From NCBI GenBank assembly GCA_963693085.1, contig OY856412.1:1059046244-1059110243 (forward strand): a DNA stretch of 64,000 nt. Direction: 5' to 3'. The position numbers and the translations under genes are program-made. The notes under the pieces were generated by a model that saw nothing but the letters and a program-made list of their open reading frames with translations, ran no database searches and had not been told where the DNA came from. Shown here piece by piece: positions 35,808 to 48,209 of the stretch. Within the stretch, counting starts at the first letter, position 1. Every line of letters starts with the position of its first letter. Source of the stretch: Alisma plantago-aquatica. Its lineage: Eukaryota; Streptophyta; Magnoliopsida; Alismatales; Alismataceae.

Positions 35808-37510
35808 GTTTTTTTTGGTCGGTCTAAAAAGCGTGTTACTATAACCAAAAAACTTTAGGTACATTATCACCCCTAAAGGAAAACTAAGCCTTGATACACC
35901 AAACAAATGGAAATCAAGGTTACAAAACATAAAGTCAAAACATGGACACTGAATAGGAAAAAATTACACCCAATCCACCACAAACCCCAAGACACATGAC
36001 TTTAGAGAAATCTTGTCCTCAATGACATTGAGTACACCCACAAAGAAGAGAACGCAGACTCCACCAGCATCAAGCCTCGAGGAGAAACTGGAGCAAAAGG
36101 CAAAATCCCCTGCAAATGCACATGGTTGAGAAAACTCTCTCCAGGATTGAGAACAATCCCAGCCAAAAAAACACCTAATAAACCCCAAAGTAGAGCATAA
36201 CTGAATCACAACCACTCCAAGCTTTAAACAAGAGCAAGGAGACTTCAGAATGAACTCAAATTCAGACCCCCTTCACTACATCGGCGAACATCCACAAATA
36301 GTGACTGAGGACAAAAACAGAGCATCTTCCTTCATCCCAATCCTCCTGGGTAAAAGCTGCAGAGGAGGCTCAAACATGCAGGAGAGACTACAAACACGAT
36401 ACATCCATGAACTGGCCATCGAGCTGTGTCCTTGAACCAGACAACTACCTTTCCTCAGCTGGCGTTTGACTCATATCCTGAAGGTGTGAAGTCCAGGTAG
36501 GTATCCAACCCTATTCAACAGTCCACGATCAGCAGGTTCTGGACCCGGCGAGCTCAGCTACACGTAGCAACAGGAGAGATCCAAAGGAGAGAAGAAGAAG
36601 ACAACTGCCACCCCCCCTGAAACCATCCCCACGCGATGATTCTACTTACACAGAAGCATTTCATCGAGCATCTAGAAGGTGTTCAACCGCTCAGCTGCAG
36701 AGAACACCCCCACGATAGAGCGGAGGGCGAAACAACCCCCTGTCACCATAGAGTTGAGAGTAACCCATCCTACGACAGCTCGAGAAGCCAACTCCAAGCA
36801 CACGCCCAAAAGGGGAAGAAGCCTGAGTTGGAGACATCTTCTGCAGGGCAAGAGGGACGACACCAGAGCTTGGAGAAAGGAATCTCCATCGATCCTGGAG
36901 GTCGCCACTAGAGCCCACCCTCTGGCAGGCCGCCATGAACGCACCCAGCCGTAATCGAGAAGCCGCCCAAAACTGAAGAACCCGGCCTAGCGTCGAGGTT
37001 AAGGGGGGGACATCGTCTTCAAGAGGCACTGGACCTCTGACCTGTTGATGAGTCGCCCAACCTCGTCATCATTGGTGGCAAGGGGCGTGCCGCCGAATGG
37101 ATGATAACAGCCAAACAGCAGAGTCAATCACCGCCAGAATTACCAAACTACGAGCAGGAGTGGCAACAAAGATTCCGGATCTGGTTAGCACTTTCCAAAC
37201 GTCACCCTTGAACGGGAAGGAATCGACCAGGTCGACCAGCTACGCCTCTGACCCAGGATAGCTCCTCGTGCGCTGCACTACTCATCACCTGGCTCATCCT
37301 AGACGGTGCCCAACAGCCGCTCCTATTTCACCAACTGATACGCTGTGACGATCTCTACACTAACTGAACCTACGCCTAGACAGTTGGGGCCAGGGGGAGG
37401 AAGGCATCAAGGAAGACGCTCCCTCCCCCCAGCGACAGCCGCCGGGGTGGATTCTAGTGAGAAGGAAGAGCAAACCCTAGAGAGAGAGGAACGCAGCCTT
37501 AAACTTGTCA
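35808..37510 (-). mobile_element. Non-LTR retroelement insertion, 1.7 kb, unclassified
   Basis: Flanked by an exact 15-bp TSD TAGTAAGCTTCTTCT (35793-35807 and 37511-37525). The left end is a run of eight T after GT, a poly(A) tail on the minus strand. The 5' part (36550-37500) is GC-rich, starting AAGTTTAAGGCTGCGTTCC and CTCTCTCTAGGG, like a LINE or mRNA 5' leader. No RT or endonuclease motif was recognised. It could be an internally deleted LINE or a processed transcript copy; the L1 at 47840-55385 begins in a similar way (AAGTTTGAGG), which hints at kinship. Confidence 0.8.
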
Positions 37511-39912
37511 TAGTAAGCTTCTTCTATTTTCAACATAAAATTATATTCTTTCTCCCCACTCCACCCATCATGAGGATTTCTACAAAACCTATTGTGGAAA
37601 ACCTAGCTCTTCTAGGTCCCTCTCTTCATGCGCCCTTGACCTTGATGGCTTGTATACAAGTTTGGTGGTGAAGAGCTTTGTTGGTGATTATTTTTAAGCT
37701 AGGATCCTTGCTCCTTCGTCTCTAAGCTTACATTCCATGCACTTCCTTCAAGGTGTATGGATAAATCTCACCCAAAAGAAATATACAAGTTGAGGTTTAA
37801 TCAAACTAAAAGTAAGACTAATTGGTATTTCTTGCTAATCTCCTGTTCAAAATTTGAGTTTAAAATTATATTATAAACTATCCTAATTGCACATCTACTC
37901 TAAAAATATCCCCAGAAAGACTAGTTAAGTATTTCTAAGACATTTTAAATGAAACCTATCTAGAACATCATCTTGAAACAGCAAACTCAGACCCATTAGT
38001 CAGACTGGCTAGTCAATAGTTAGGCGATCAATGCCCCAACCTGTTGAAATGTTTTAGAATAGTGTAAAACGTAGTTTTGAACCATATATCAACCTAAACC
38101 TTAAGAGTCAAAATCATGGGAGATCAAGTGCAAGGAGATTTTGGAAATTTTTTAAGTATTCAATCTAGGAATCATGTTCCCTACTATGCACAATCTATAT
38201 CTTGGTAAGCTTCTTCTATTTTCAACATCAAATTATATTCTCCTCCCCACTCCACCCTTCAACATGATTTCTACAAAACCTATTGTGGAAAACCTAGCTC
38301 TTCTAGGTCCCTCTCTTCATGCGCCCTTGACCTTGATGGATTGTATGCTAGTTTGGTGGGGAAGAGTTTCGTTGGTGATTATTTTTGAGCTAGGGTCCAT
38401 GATCCTTCATCTCTAAGCTTACATTCCATGCACTTCCTTCAAGGTGTCTAGATAAATCTCACCCAAAAGAATTATACATGTTGAGGTTTAATCAAACTAA
38501 AAGTAGGACTAATTGGTATTGCTTTCTTATCTCTTATTCCAAATTTGAGTTCCAAATTATATTACAGACAAATCCTAACTACACATCTATTCTAAAAATA
38601 TCCCCAGAAAGACTAGTTGGGTATTTATAAGAGAGTTTAAATGAAACCTGTCTAGAACATCATGTCGAAACATCGAACTCAGACCCATTAGTCAAACTGG
38701 CTATTCAATAGTTAGGCGATCAATGTCCCAACCCATTAAAATGCTTTAGAGTAGTCTAAAATACAATTTTCAAACATATATAAGGCTAAACTTAAAAGTC
38801 AAAATCATGGGAGATAAAGTGCAAGGAGATATTGGAAATTTTTTAATTATTCAATCTAGGAATCATGTTCCCTACTATAAACGATCTATATCTCGATAAG
38901 CTTCTTCTATTTTCAACATCAAACTATATTCTTTCTTCCCACTCCGCCCTTTAGGAGGATTTCTACAAAACCTATTTTCGAAAACATAGCTCTTCTAGGT
39001 CCCTCTCTTCATGCGCCCTTGACCTTAATGGCTTGTATGCAAGTTTGGTTGTGAAGAGCTTCATTGGTGATTATTTTTTACCTAGGATCCTTGCTCCTTC
39101 ATCTCTAAGCTTACATTCCATGCACTTCCTTCAACGTGTCTAGATAAATCTCACCCAAAAGAATTATACATGCTGAGGTTTAATCAAACTAAAAGTAAGA
39201 CTAATTGGTATTGCTTGCTAATCTCTTGTTCCAAATTTGAGTTTCAAATTATATTACAGATAATTATAACTGTACATCTACTCTAAAAATATCCCCAGAA
39301 AGACTAGTTGGGTATTTCTAAGATAAGTTTAAATGAAACATGTCTAGAACATCATCTTGAAACAGTGAACTCAGACCCATTAGTCAGATTGGCTAGTCAA
39401 TAGTCAGGCGATCAATGCCCCAACCTGTTGAAATGCTTTAGAATCGTCTGAAACGTAGTTTTCACACATATATCAGCCTAAACCTTAAAAGTCAAAATCA
39501 TGGGAGATCAAGTACAAGGAGATTTTGGAAATTTTTTAAGTATTCAATATAGGAATCATGTTCCCTACTATCCACGATCTATATCTTAGTCAGCTTCTTC
39601 TATTTTCAACATCAAATTATATTTTTTTCTCCCTACACTACCCTTCAAGAGGATTTCTACACAACCTATTGTGGAAAACCTAGCCCTTCTAGGTCCCTCT
39701 CTTTATGCGCCCTTGACCTTGATCGCTTGTATGCAAGTTTGGTGGCAAAGAGCTTCGTTGGTGATTATTTTTTAGCTAGGATCCTTGCTCCTTCGTCTCT
39801 AAGCTTACGTTCCATGCACTTCCTTCAAGGTGTCTGGATAAATCACACCTTAAAGAGTTATGCATGCTGAGGTTTAATCAAACTAAAAGTAAGACTAATT
39901 GGTATTTCTTGT
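37511..39912 (+). repeat. Satellite copy 4 remainder and copies 5-7
   Basis: Unit starts lie near 37848, 38540 and 39232 (spacing about 692). The last unit ends at GGTATTTCTTG near 39910, where AT-rich unrelated sequence begins. Units differ by scattered substitutions and small indels, indicating an old array. Confidence 0.92.
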
Positions 39913-40883
39913 AATAGCTCTAGGTTTTTGGTGGAGAAAATTATAGATTCTTTAGAAATTATAAATGTTGCTCTTTTATATGCATACCACATGAATATTC
40001 TATGATTGAAAATAATGTGATCTTTATACATTCTAAATCATGTTCTTTTATATACATATACATGAATATTCTACGGATGAAACGAATGGGTTCTTTATAC
40101 ATTGTAAATTGTGTTCTTTTATATACATATGACATGAATATTATGTATTCCTAGGTATGCTCTAAATGTAAAAATCCTCCATGAATCATATATTGATGAA
40201 TTTCATTCACACACTTAGCAAGAAGGTGCCATGATTGAGCTTTTCTTGACAATATCAAATGATTGAGGGATGAATGGACTAGTATTATTTTCTTTTATTG
40301 AAATATATATGCATGGCACACTAGTTGAAACATAACATGGTTATTTATTCTCAATAACGAAGTCACCTTGTTTAAGATAATAAGGCATTGAATTGGATGA
40401 TCATGTTTAATTATTCACAAAATGGTGGATTTAGAGTTTTATATGCTATTGAATTAGTTTTTAATGAGGAACCATATTACATAGGGTAATCATAACTTTG
40501 TAATTAATAATATGACAAAACGTATTCAGCAAGGGATTAGTCTATATAGTCCATACCAATATGGAGTATCCCTTCCTATAAGATAATCAGTGCTACCACT
40601 TCTCAATGTAATTCATTTGATCTTAAGTTGACTAAATGTGGGTAAACATTTGTTCTAATATTATAAGATATACCTTTTATTAAACTATAGGAGGATGTTC
40701 TTAGGGTCACTACTGGTTCAAGGTGGGTCGTTGGAGGTATAATCTTAATCACCAATGAGGGATTCTAGAGTTAACGGTTGAACTTAGATTTTCTCAAGAT
40801 TTTGACATAGTTGCTAGGGTTTTTTAGCCACTATCATGGGATGAAAACTATCTTCTAGAGCATTGATCACTAGCTTGGGTCAC
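39913..40883. other. AT-rich intergenic DNA
   Basis: No gene or element was recognised apart from the 72-bp tandem repeat at 39973-40150. The right limit is the TSD of the second solo LTR. Confidence 0.5.
39973..40150 (+). repeat. 71-72-bp tandem repeat, about 2.5 copies
   Basis: The unit starts CTTTTATAT at 39973, 40045 and 40116 and contains ACATGAATATTCTA and TCTTTATACATT. Copies are diverged. Confidence 0.8.
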
Positions 40884-41400
40884 TGTAACACCTCGATTTT
40901 AAAACTACGTGAGCGGAAACAAATTTTTTTCTTCTTTGGGGAGTGCTAAACATGATATGCATAACAATAATAATAGATAAAAACCAATACAGATTGTGTA
41001 TAAATGATATGCTCATAATGTCTTAGCAAAGGAATTCTAGTACATCTTCATATAAAAAAGAAACTGAATACCATGATACTACTTCATACAAATATCATCT
41101 CCAATTGGGGATTGTGTAGATGACACCCCACCAAGGAAACCTCCTAAAGTTGTGGCTGCATACACTTGTCATGACTATCTCCTGAAGTTTTGTACCTACG
41201 GACATCTCGTCCTTAGTCATGCACAAATAGGAAAACTACTGTTAGAGTAAGTGGCATTGAATTTCTAATATGATAAACATAAATTTACTTTAGCTAAAAA
41301 TTGAACTAAGTTTTGAAAGCTATAAACTTATGTTGAATCGATGTGTCTTTTATTTATGTCTTTTATCTTATTTGTGGCCACCATTATACGACAACTCCTC

Positions 41401-41569
41401 CTGAATTGGCATATCTACGCCCTGAATTGGTACCGAAGTACCCTGAATTGGCACTACATGCCTCTAAATGACACCGACGTGTCTCTGAATTGGTGTGACT
41501 ATGCCCTGAATTGGTGTCGCAACACCTCTGAATTGGAGTAAACACTCCTCTGAATTGGCAACACATGCC
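41401..41569 (+). repeat. Array of eight 21-22-bp units, CTGAATT plus a covarying hairpin
   Basis: A constant CTGAATT (CTAAAT once) is followed by a different small hairpin in each unit. Stem pairs are GGTAC/GTACC, GACAC/GTGTC, GGTGT/ACACC, GGAGT/ACTCC, GGCA/TGCC (twice), GGTGT/ATGCC (paired as plus-strand RNA through U.G and G.U) and GGCAT/ACGCC (one mismatch). Loops are 3-5 nt. Stem sequence changes while complementarity persists. Confidence 0.92.
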
Positions 41570-43149
41570 TCTGAATCGTCCTGGGACTAACTGAATGAGG
41601 ACTTATCATATAATGTCTTATGTGAAGGTTCTAACTTATTTATCTTACGTCTAAACTTACTTAATCCTTAGTCTAAACTGAAGCTGAATTCTGAATCTGA
41701 ACTTATCTTATGCCGAAACTGAATACTGATAACTAAACATGTATTAAATTCTGAATATAAATTTATCTGATACTAAAACTGAAATTGGTAACTGAACATT
41801 ACTGATTCTGAATCTAAATCTGAATATTTATTATTAAATTTTAAATTGAAACTAAATCTGAATCTGAAGTCTGATATCCTTATATTCTGATAAATATTAA
41901 TCTAAAAATTGAATAAATTGAACAATCACTATCTTTAGTAGATTCTGATATCTGATATATGACATTTGATTTAAAGGCATAAGAAAGATAAAGTAAACTG
42001 CCTATGCGAATAATAAGTATCTGAAGGTAGATTAAGTACCAAAGATGTGAAGTATGATGTTCTAATAAGATAATTCAACCCTTGTAAAGTCTCTTTTCTT
42101 AAAGCATCACTATATATGAACCAAGCATGACATATTGAATGCCTAAAAGAAACTCAATCTCTAAGATACTTGTAGGAATGGGTAGGACGAATATACTAGT
42201 AATGAAATTCAATGGACATGACCCACTTACCTTTATATTGAAGATGTCCTAAATGTAGCCTTATTTCCTTAACTCACCACATATATACCTAGTCGTCAAA
42301 AACTTTGATTAATTCCATGTGTATTCTCCTCTCTTTCCTTCTAAATCTCCAACCCTGTCATCCTAATCTCCTAATCTGAATTAGGAATCATATTTAACTA
42401 ATACGAACTCTGATTTAAAATATGTTTAATATCTAAACATTAAATTAAACTTGATTCACACATTATATAGCATACACATACTAATATATTCATTATACCA
42501 AAAATATCATATGCACTAGTATATAAGTATATGCCTCATATACCAAGAGTAAACTCCAAACATACTACATATACTGCTCTTACTGACTTATTTATAAAAT
42601 AATATGAAAATATAATTATAAAAAAATTCCATACTAAGTAGGCACAGAAAATACATGTTGTCTCACAAATAATCATGAATCACCTGACATAATGGCCACT
42701 TAGGCCCAAAAATCATATACTAATGTAAATATCCATGAAACTCTAGAAAAACATCACAAATAGTAAGAACAATCTATATTAAAGTTTAGGTAGAAATATC
42801 TGACCGGTTCGTTGAAAGACATTGGGTGAAATACCATACTACCCTTATCAGGGTTTATATCAAAAATCATATAAAAAACTTCGAAACAGAAAGATCAGTG
42901 TTTGGAATCATGTTAAACATATCTAAATAAACTTATCATAAATTTTTCATTAATTTTGAAAGTCCTTAGCTATTTCAAATGTCCAAAACATTAAAAACTC
43001 ATATCTTTAAGTAATCAAGATGTAATAAATAATAGACATCCAAAACACCTTATCAACCTATTTTTATAAGATAGTAGACATCAATATCTTTTCACTGATA
43101 TATTGTTTTCTAAAAACTAAGCTCCCTATCCTAAGATATGAATTTTTGA

Positions 43150-43810
43150 AATTACCTTAGATTGGATTGATCCCAGTCGTTAGTTTCAGATCTAAGGGTC
43201 TTCATCAGTGGTGCCTCCCTACTATTTTCCACCATGGGTCACAGATCTTGCTTGGAGATCCATCTAAATAGTGATCTGGATCCATTCAAGGATCCACCCC
43301 ATCCGCCCCCTTCTCCACGCGATATAGGCATCGCGATCCCCTACTGCGTCGTGAAAATAGGACGTCGCCTGTTGCTCTCCTCTCTAGTGAATATCCGGCC
43401 ATCTGTAGCCACTCCAAACATCTCGATTGGGCAATGAAGCTGCATGGAATCCATCTTCACAGAGGCATGTACAAAAGTTGGACCAGGCATAGGTCTGCTG
43501 GCTTCTGACCCGCACAGCTGGGAGTCCACCTTCCATGTTCTCCATGGTAAGAGCAGGGTAGCAACTGCTTCATGCTCTCCGGCGATCCCTGGTCGCTTAT
43601 TGTCCACCATGATCATGTGGGCATCACACACATCTATCCCTGCAGTGCCTTGGCACCTTGGTGGTCTATGTTTAGGAACCAAGAGATGCTGATGGTTGAG
43701 TATCTTGCAACTACAACCGTCAACCTCTACTGCCTTGCCTCTAGCTTATTCTTTGTAGTCTTCTCTCATAGGCAAAACCCTAATTGACGTTGCCTCCGAC
43801 ATCCACTTCA
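43150..43810. other. GC-richer block inside the second solo LTR
   Basis: The surrounding LTR is strongly AT-rich, but this block holds CpG-containing sequence and open frames on both strands without recognisable domains. It may be the leader part of the LTR or a captured host fragment. Confidence 0.4.
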
Positions 43811-44155
43811 CATTCCATGCTTTTATAATTTGTTCCGTTCCTGATATCAGAGTCAGATCAGATGTCTCAGATACTTACCGAATCATGGATGAACAAGGAA
43901 CATGATGCCTTGCTCTCTTTTGTGTGCTAACTGCTAAACTGGGCTTTGCTCACATGAGCCATCATGTTGGGAAAAAACTAGAGTTCTGGCCCCACAATCC
44001 TTGGCTCAAGTGTTTTATCATGAGGTATTCCTTTTCATCTCAAACAACATTAATAATCACCTATTTATTGCAACCAATTGGTCCTAAAATTTGACCAACA
44101 CTCCATATAAATAGATTCTTCTAGTAGAAAAATCCACATGGCCTAGTTCACATCC

Positions 44156-44157
<2 letters not shown>

Positions 44158-44194
<37 letters not shown>
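44158..44194. repeat. (TA)n microsatellite
   Basis: A 37-nt pure TA run inside the second solo LTR. It is probably variable between individuals. Confidence 0.95.
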
Positions 44195-44196
<2 letters not shown>

Positions 44197-44540
44197 AATC
44201 ATCAAGCTATCCTTAACTTTGGTGAACATGATTATATAATCCAAAAAAAATCTTCAAATTGAATAATCAAATTAACATCAAACTTTACCATACTTGAAAC
44301 ATGATTTTATTGTGTCTTAACAAGCATACAAACATACTCAAATTCATACTCAATGAATCTTGAACATCAAAACTGACCAATTTTCACAAAAGACACTCTC
44401 TACATACATATCATGCGTATCCAAACATCATAAAAATTTGATCGAAGGTTATTATATCCATAAATACATCCTACATTGACTTCATGAATAACTTTATCAT
44501 AATAATATTGGGTTTTAAAAATTTTGGGTGTGACAGTCAC

Positions 44541-45930
44541 TTTAAAGGGTCTCCATCTTGGGGCTTTGATTAGACTTTTAGTATGTAATAAAAATATGAG
44601 AAAGATGGGTAATATAAGAAACTTTTGAGAATAAAAAATAGTGAGGTTTATACATGAAAAAATACTATGATCCAGTATGAGAGACTAATCTATACTTTAT
44701 AGGTTCATGAATCATAACACATATTATGGTTATTAATAATGACTCAAAAAATGAATATACGAATCATAAATACCCTGGGGATTAAGGACTCTTGTGTGGT
44801 TTAAATGTAATGGTCTTGTCTAGTATCCGCCTACATATGTAATGAAATTAGCAATTCTTTTAACATGTTAGTCTTTCTGTAAGTAATGGGTATTTAAGTG
44901 TGAGAAAATAATACTATAATGTATAAGCTATACATTAGTTATGTATATTTAAGATGGCTTGAGAGACACAATTTTGATACCCATTTAAGTTCAAAATATA
45001 AGTAGTTATTGTGTAAGCATTATATGATTGAGATGATAAGCATTGATTATGATATCCTTGAGTGAGCATATTGATAGTTAAAGAAACGTGACAAAGAATA
45101 GACTCTTATTTTTATATACTTGGTATTGCATGTCAATAATACATGGACTTTTTTGTTGCATGTTTACATTATTTTTTGTTTTATTCTTACTCGTATCTTT
45201 TATGTTGTATATACATAATAATAACTAGGTGAAAATCCATGATCGTGTTAGTTTAGTCATATAATTTTATTTTATGAAATTGTCATGAAATGTTGTTAAT
45301 GCACATGGTTAAAAAGAGGAACTACAATTCATACTAATAGTTCCATGAGTATTGTAGATATCCTAGGGAAGGGAAATAGATATTCTTTTGGAAATCTAGG
45401 GAGTACCCAAATTCATACAAAGTTGAGTATATGTGGGTTATTGAGAACCCATATGAGGTATGATCTTCTCAATGCCTTGAAGTCACCTCCTATATATGAT
45501 AGTGGTTGATATTATGACAATATATTTAATGTTACTGGAAGGATGTAAATGTGATATGTTTTTATATGGTAGTTCTATAAATGTGATATGTTGAGGTATC
45601 TCATCCTTAGTACCCAGGAAAAACTTGATGTTATTGTAGGTTTCCAACTGATGAGAACTAACTTCCTTATACTCACATTGATAGAGACATGGATGGATCA
45701 TCGTGAGACCAAAAATTATAAGATCCTTTCTAATGGGTAGGGGACTGACATTTCATGTTTAGTAATTTGGGAGATGGATTCTTCATTGTCTATATAATAC
45801 ATAATTTCAAATAAATTTAGTAGGATTCAAAGATCATTAGTAATCATCCTTTAGTGCTAGATATTTATAAGTATCCTTCAAATCACTATAGTTAGTACAT
45901 GTTCATTTAGATGATTGGAATTTAAAAATT
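44541..45930. other. AT-rich intergenic DNA
   Basis: This continues the sequence interrupted by the second solo LTR. No reading frame with a recognisable domain, no TIR and no tandem array was seen. It ends where the RTE relic becomes readable. Confidence 0.5.
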
Positions 45931-47839
45931 AATTCCGTGGTGGAATGATGAAGTACAGAAGGCTATTAAATTGAAAAGGGAGATCTATAGGAGCTTGCCC
46001 AAATCTCGAGATGATGCAATGTTCCAGAGATACAAGCAAGCAAAGAAAGAAGCAAAAAAAGTTGTTCAGGAGGCAAGGTCTAGATACTTTGATGATATTT
46101 ATAAGAAGATGGACACTAGAGAAGGGGAAAAAGATATATATAAAATGGCTCATATAAGAGAAAGGAAAGGAAGAGACTTGAGTCAAGTAAAATGCATCAA
46201 GAATGAAGATGGTATAGTTTTAGTAAAGGACGATGATATCAAGAACCAATAGATAAATTACTTCCATAAGATTTTCAATGGAGATACTATAAATAATGTC
46301 AGAGAATCGTGTGACAGTGATACAAGAGATATCATTTACACATGATGAGTTTCACATTTTGAGGTTAAGAATGCCTTGAAAAAGATGAAAATGAGAAAGG
46401 CATGTGAACCATACAATATTCCCATTGATGTATGGAAGAGTATGGGGGTTGAAGGAGTTATGTGGTTTACAAATTTATTTAACAAGATCATGAAGGCAAA
46501 GAAGATGTCAGATGAGTAGACAAATAGTACTATAATCCCCATCTACAAGAACAAAGGTGATGTTCAGAGCTACACAAACTACAGATGTATCAAGTTGATG
46601 AGTCACACAATGAAGTTTTGGGAGAGGATTATTGAGCAGAGGCTAAGATATATAATGTAGATATCAAACAACCAATTTGATTTCATGCCTAGTAGATCAA
46701 CGACAGATGCCATTTTTCTGATAAGGAGGCTTATGGAAATGTATAGGGAAAGAAAAAGAGATCTTCACATGGTTTTTATTGATTTGGAAAAGTCTTATGA
46801 TCGAGTACCCAAAGAAGTGTTGTGGATGGTTTTGAGGAAAAAGGGTGTGCCAATCCAATACATTGACTTGATTAAAGACATGTATGGTAGCTCTACTGCA
46901 AGTGTGAAGACTCCTGGAGGAGAGACGCCAACATTTCCCATCACAGTTGGGGTAAACCAAGGATCCACACACATCTCGTATCTATTCGTTCTTGTTATGG
47001 ATGAGTTGACAAAGAATGTTCAGGATTATGTCCCTTGGTGTATGTTATTTGCTGATGATATTGTATTGATTTATGAAACTAAAGATGGTTTGAATGATAA
47101 AGTTGAACTTTGGAGAAAGTCTTTGGAATCAAATGTATTTATGATTAGTAGGAGCAAAATTGAGTATATGCATTACAATTTCAGCGAATCTCACAGTGTG
47201 AATGGTGGAGCCAAGTTAGACGGAGTAGATATACCAAAATGTGATAAATTTTGTTACTTGGGTTCTATCATTCAAACAAATGGGGATGTCCAAAATTACG
47301 TTTGTCATAGGATCATTGCATGATGGTTGAAATGGAGGAGTGCAACTGGAGTATTATGTGATCAGAAGATCCCCCTCAGACTAAAAAAACAAATTTTATA
47401 AAACTGCCATATGACCAGCCATGCTCTATGGGAGTGAATTTTGGGCGGTGAAGAAATAAGGACTCAACAAGATGAACATGGCTGAAATGTGTATGTTGAG
47501 ATGGATGTGTGGAAAGACAATAAAATATCACTTGATAAATGACTATGTTAGGAATAAAGTGGGGGTGGCGAGCATTGAGGACAAATTGCTAGAGGGCCGA
47601 CTCAGATGGTATGGACATGTGCAACACATACCGACTAATGTGCCTATACAAAGTGATACTATTGAGGCAAGCACAATTAATAGAAGAAGTGGAAGGCCTA
47701 AATTAACATGGGAAGAGCTTATAAAGAGAGATTTTAAATCTCTACATCTCAACCAGAATATGACCCATGATAGAGCTGACTCGAAAAGAAGGATCCATGT
47801 AGTCGACTGCAACATAGTTAGGATTGAGGCCTAGTTGAT
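45931..47839 (+). mobile_element. RTE-clade LINE, 5'-truncated and decayed
   Basis: The readable protein starts at WWNDEVQKAIKLKREIY (from 45938), continues to the RT domain, with [17 protein letters not shown] and the catalytic FADDIVL near 47050, and ends with the typical RTE C-terminal block GRLRWYGHVQHIPTN and RSGRPKLTWEELIKRD near 47830. Stops and small frame breaks occur near 46252, 46345, 46518, 46660 and 47323. No endonuclease domain remains, so it is 5'-truncated. The 3' tail is a GAT repeat now displaced to 55401-55416 by the L1 insertion. Confidence 0.9.
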
Positions 47840-48209
47840 ATTTTTTTAGAGGAAAGGTAGTGTTATATATTAAAAGCACATCAAACAAGCAAAACCTGCT
47901 TATGTGGAAATCCTACAAACAGTTTGAAACAGCAACGGAATGAAAAAAAAACTGAAAGGGAAAATAAAGCAGATGAGAGTATTGTTTTGCTAACATGGGG
48001 GAGGCACCCCTTAAACAAGCCCCTTGGATATTAAAAAGATAAAACATCCTAGAGATATTGCTGTTTGAGTTGCCCTTGATCCAGAAAGATAAGTCACAGT
48101 TGTTGTTGTACTAAGCTGACACCGGTCTCATCGTCCACCATAGCTTTAAGGTCACAAAGAAATGCAGCTTCAGATTCTCCTTCCTCTGATTTATCCTGCC
48201 TCCCTTCTA

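Larger units (their letters stand above)
40884..44535. mobile_element. Second solo LTR, 3652 bp
   Basis: It starts TGTAACACCTCG and ends GGGTGTGACA, so it has TG...CA ends with a short inverted terminal similarity. Perfect 5-bp TSDs GTCAC lie at 40879-40883 and 44536-44540. No coding region was found. Orientation is not settled: a GCGGAAAC block next to the left end resembles the GCGGAA near the 3' ends of the chromovirus LTRs and suggests minus-strand sense. The family is probably Ty3, by analogy of end sequence and size. Confidence 0.85.

Noticed and set aside
37345..37671. Open frame across the non-LTR/satellite junction, with similar ones at 11742 and 38174
   Set aside because: The shared part is just the satellite unit read in the same frame; the rest differs between copies.
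41401..41569. CRISPR-like pattern of constant CTGAATT and variable spacers
   Set aside because: Plant nuclear context, units too short, the variable parts are self-complementary hairpins, and no cas genes are present.
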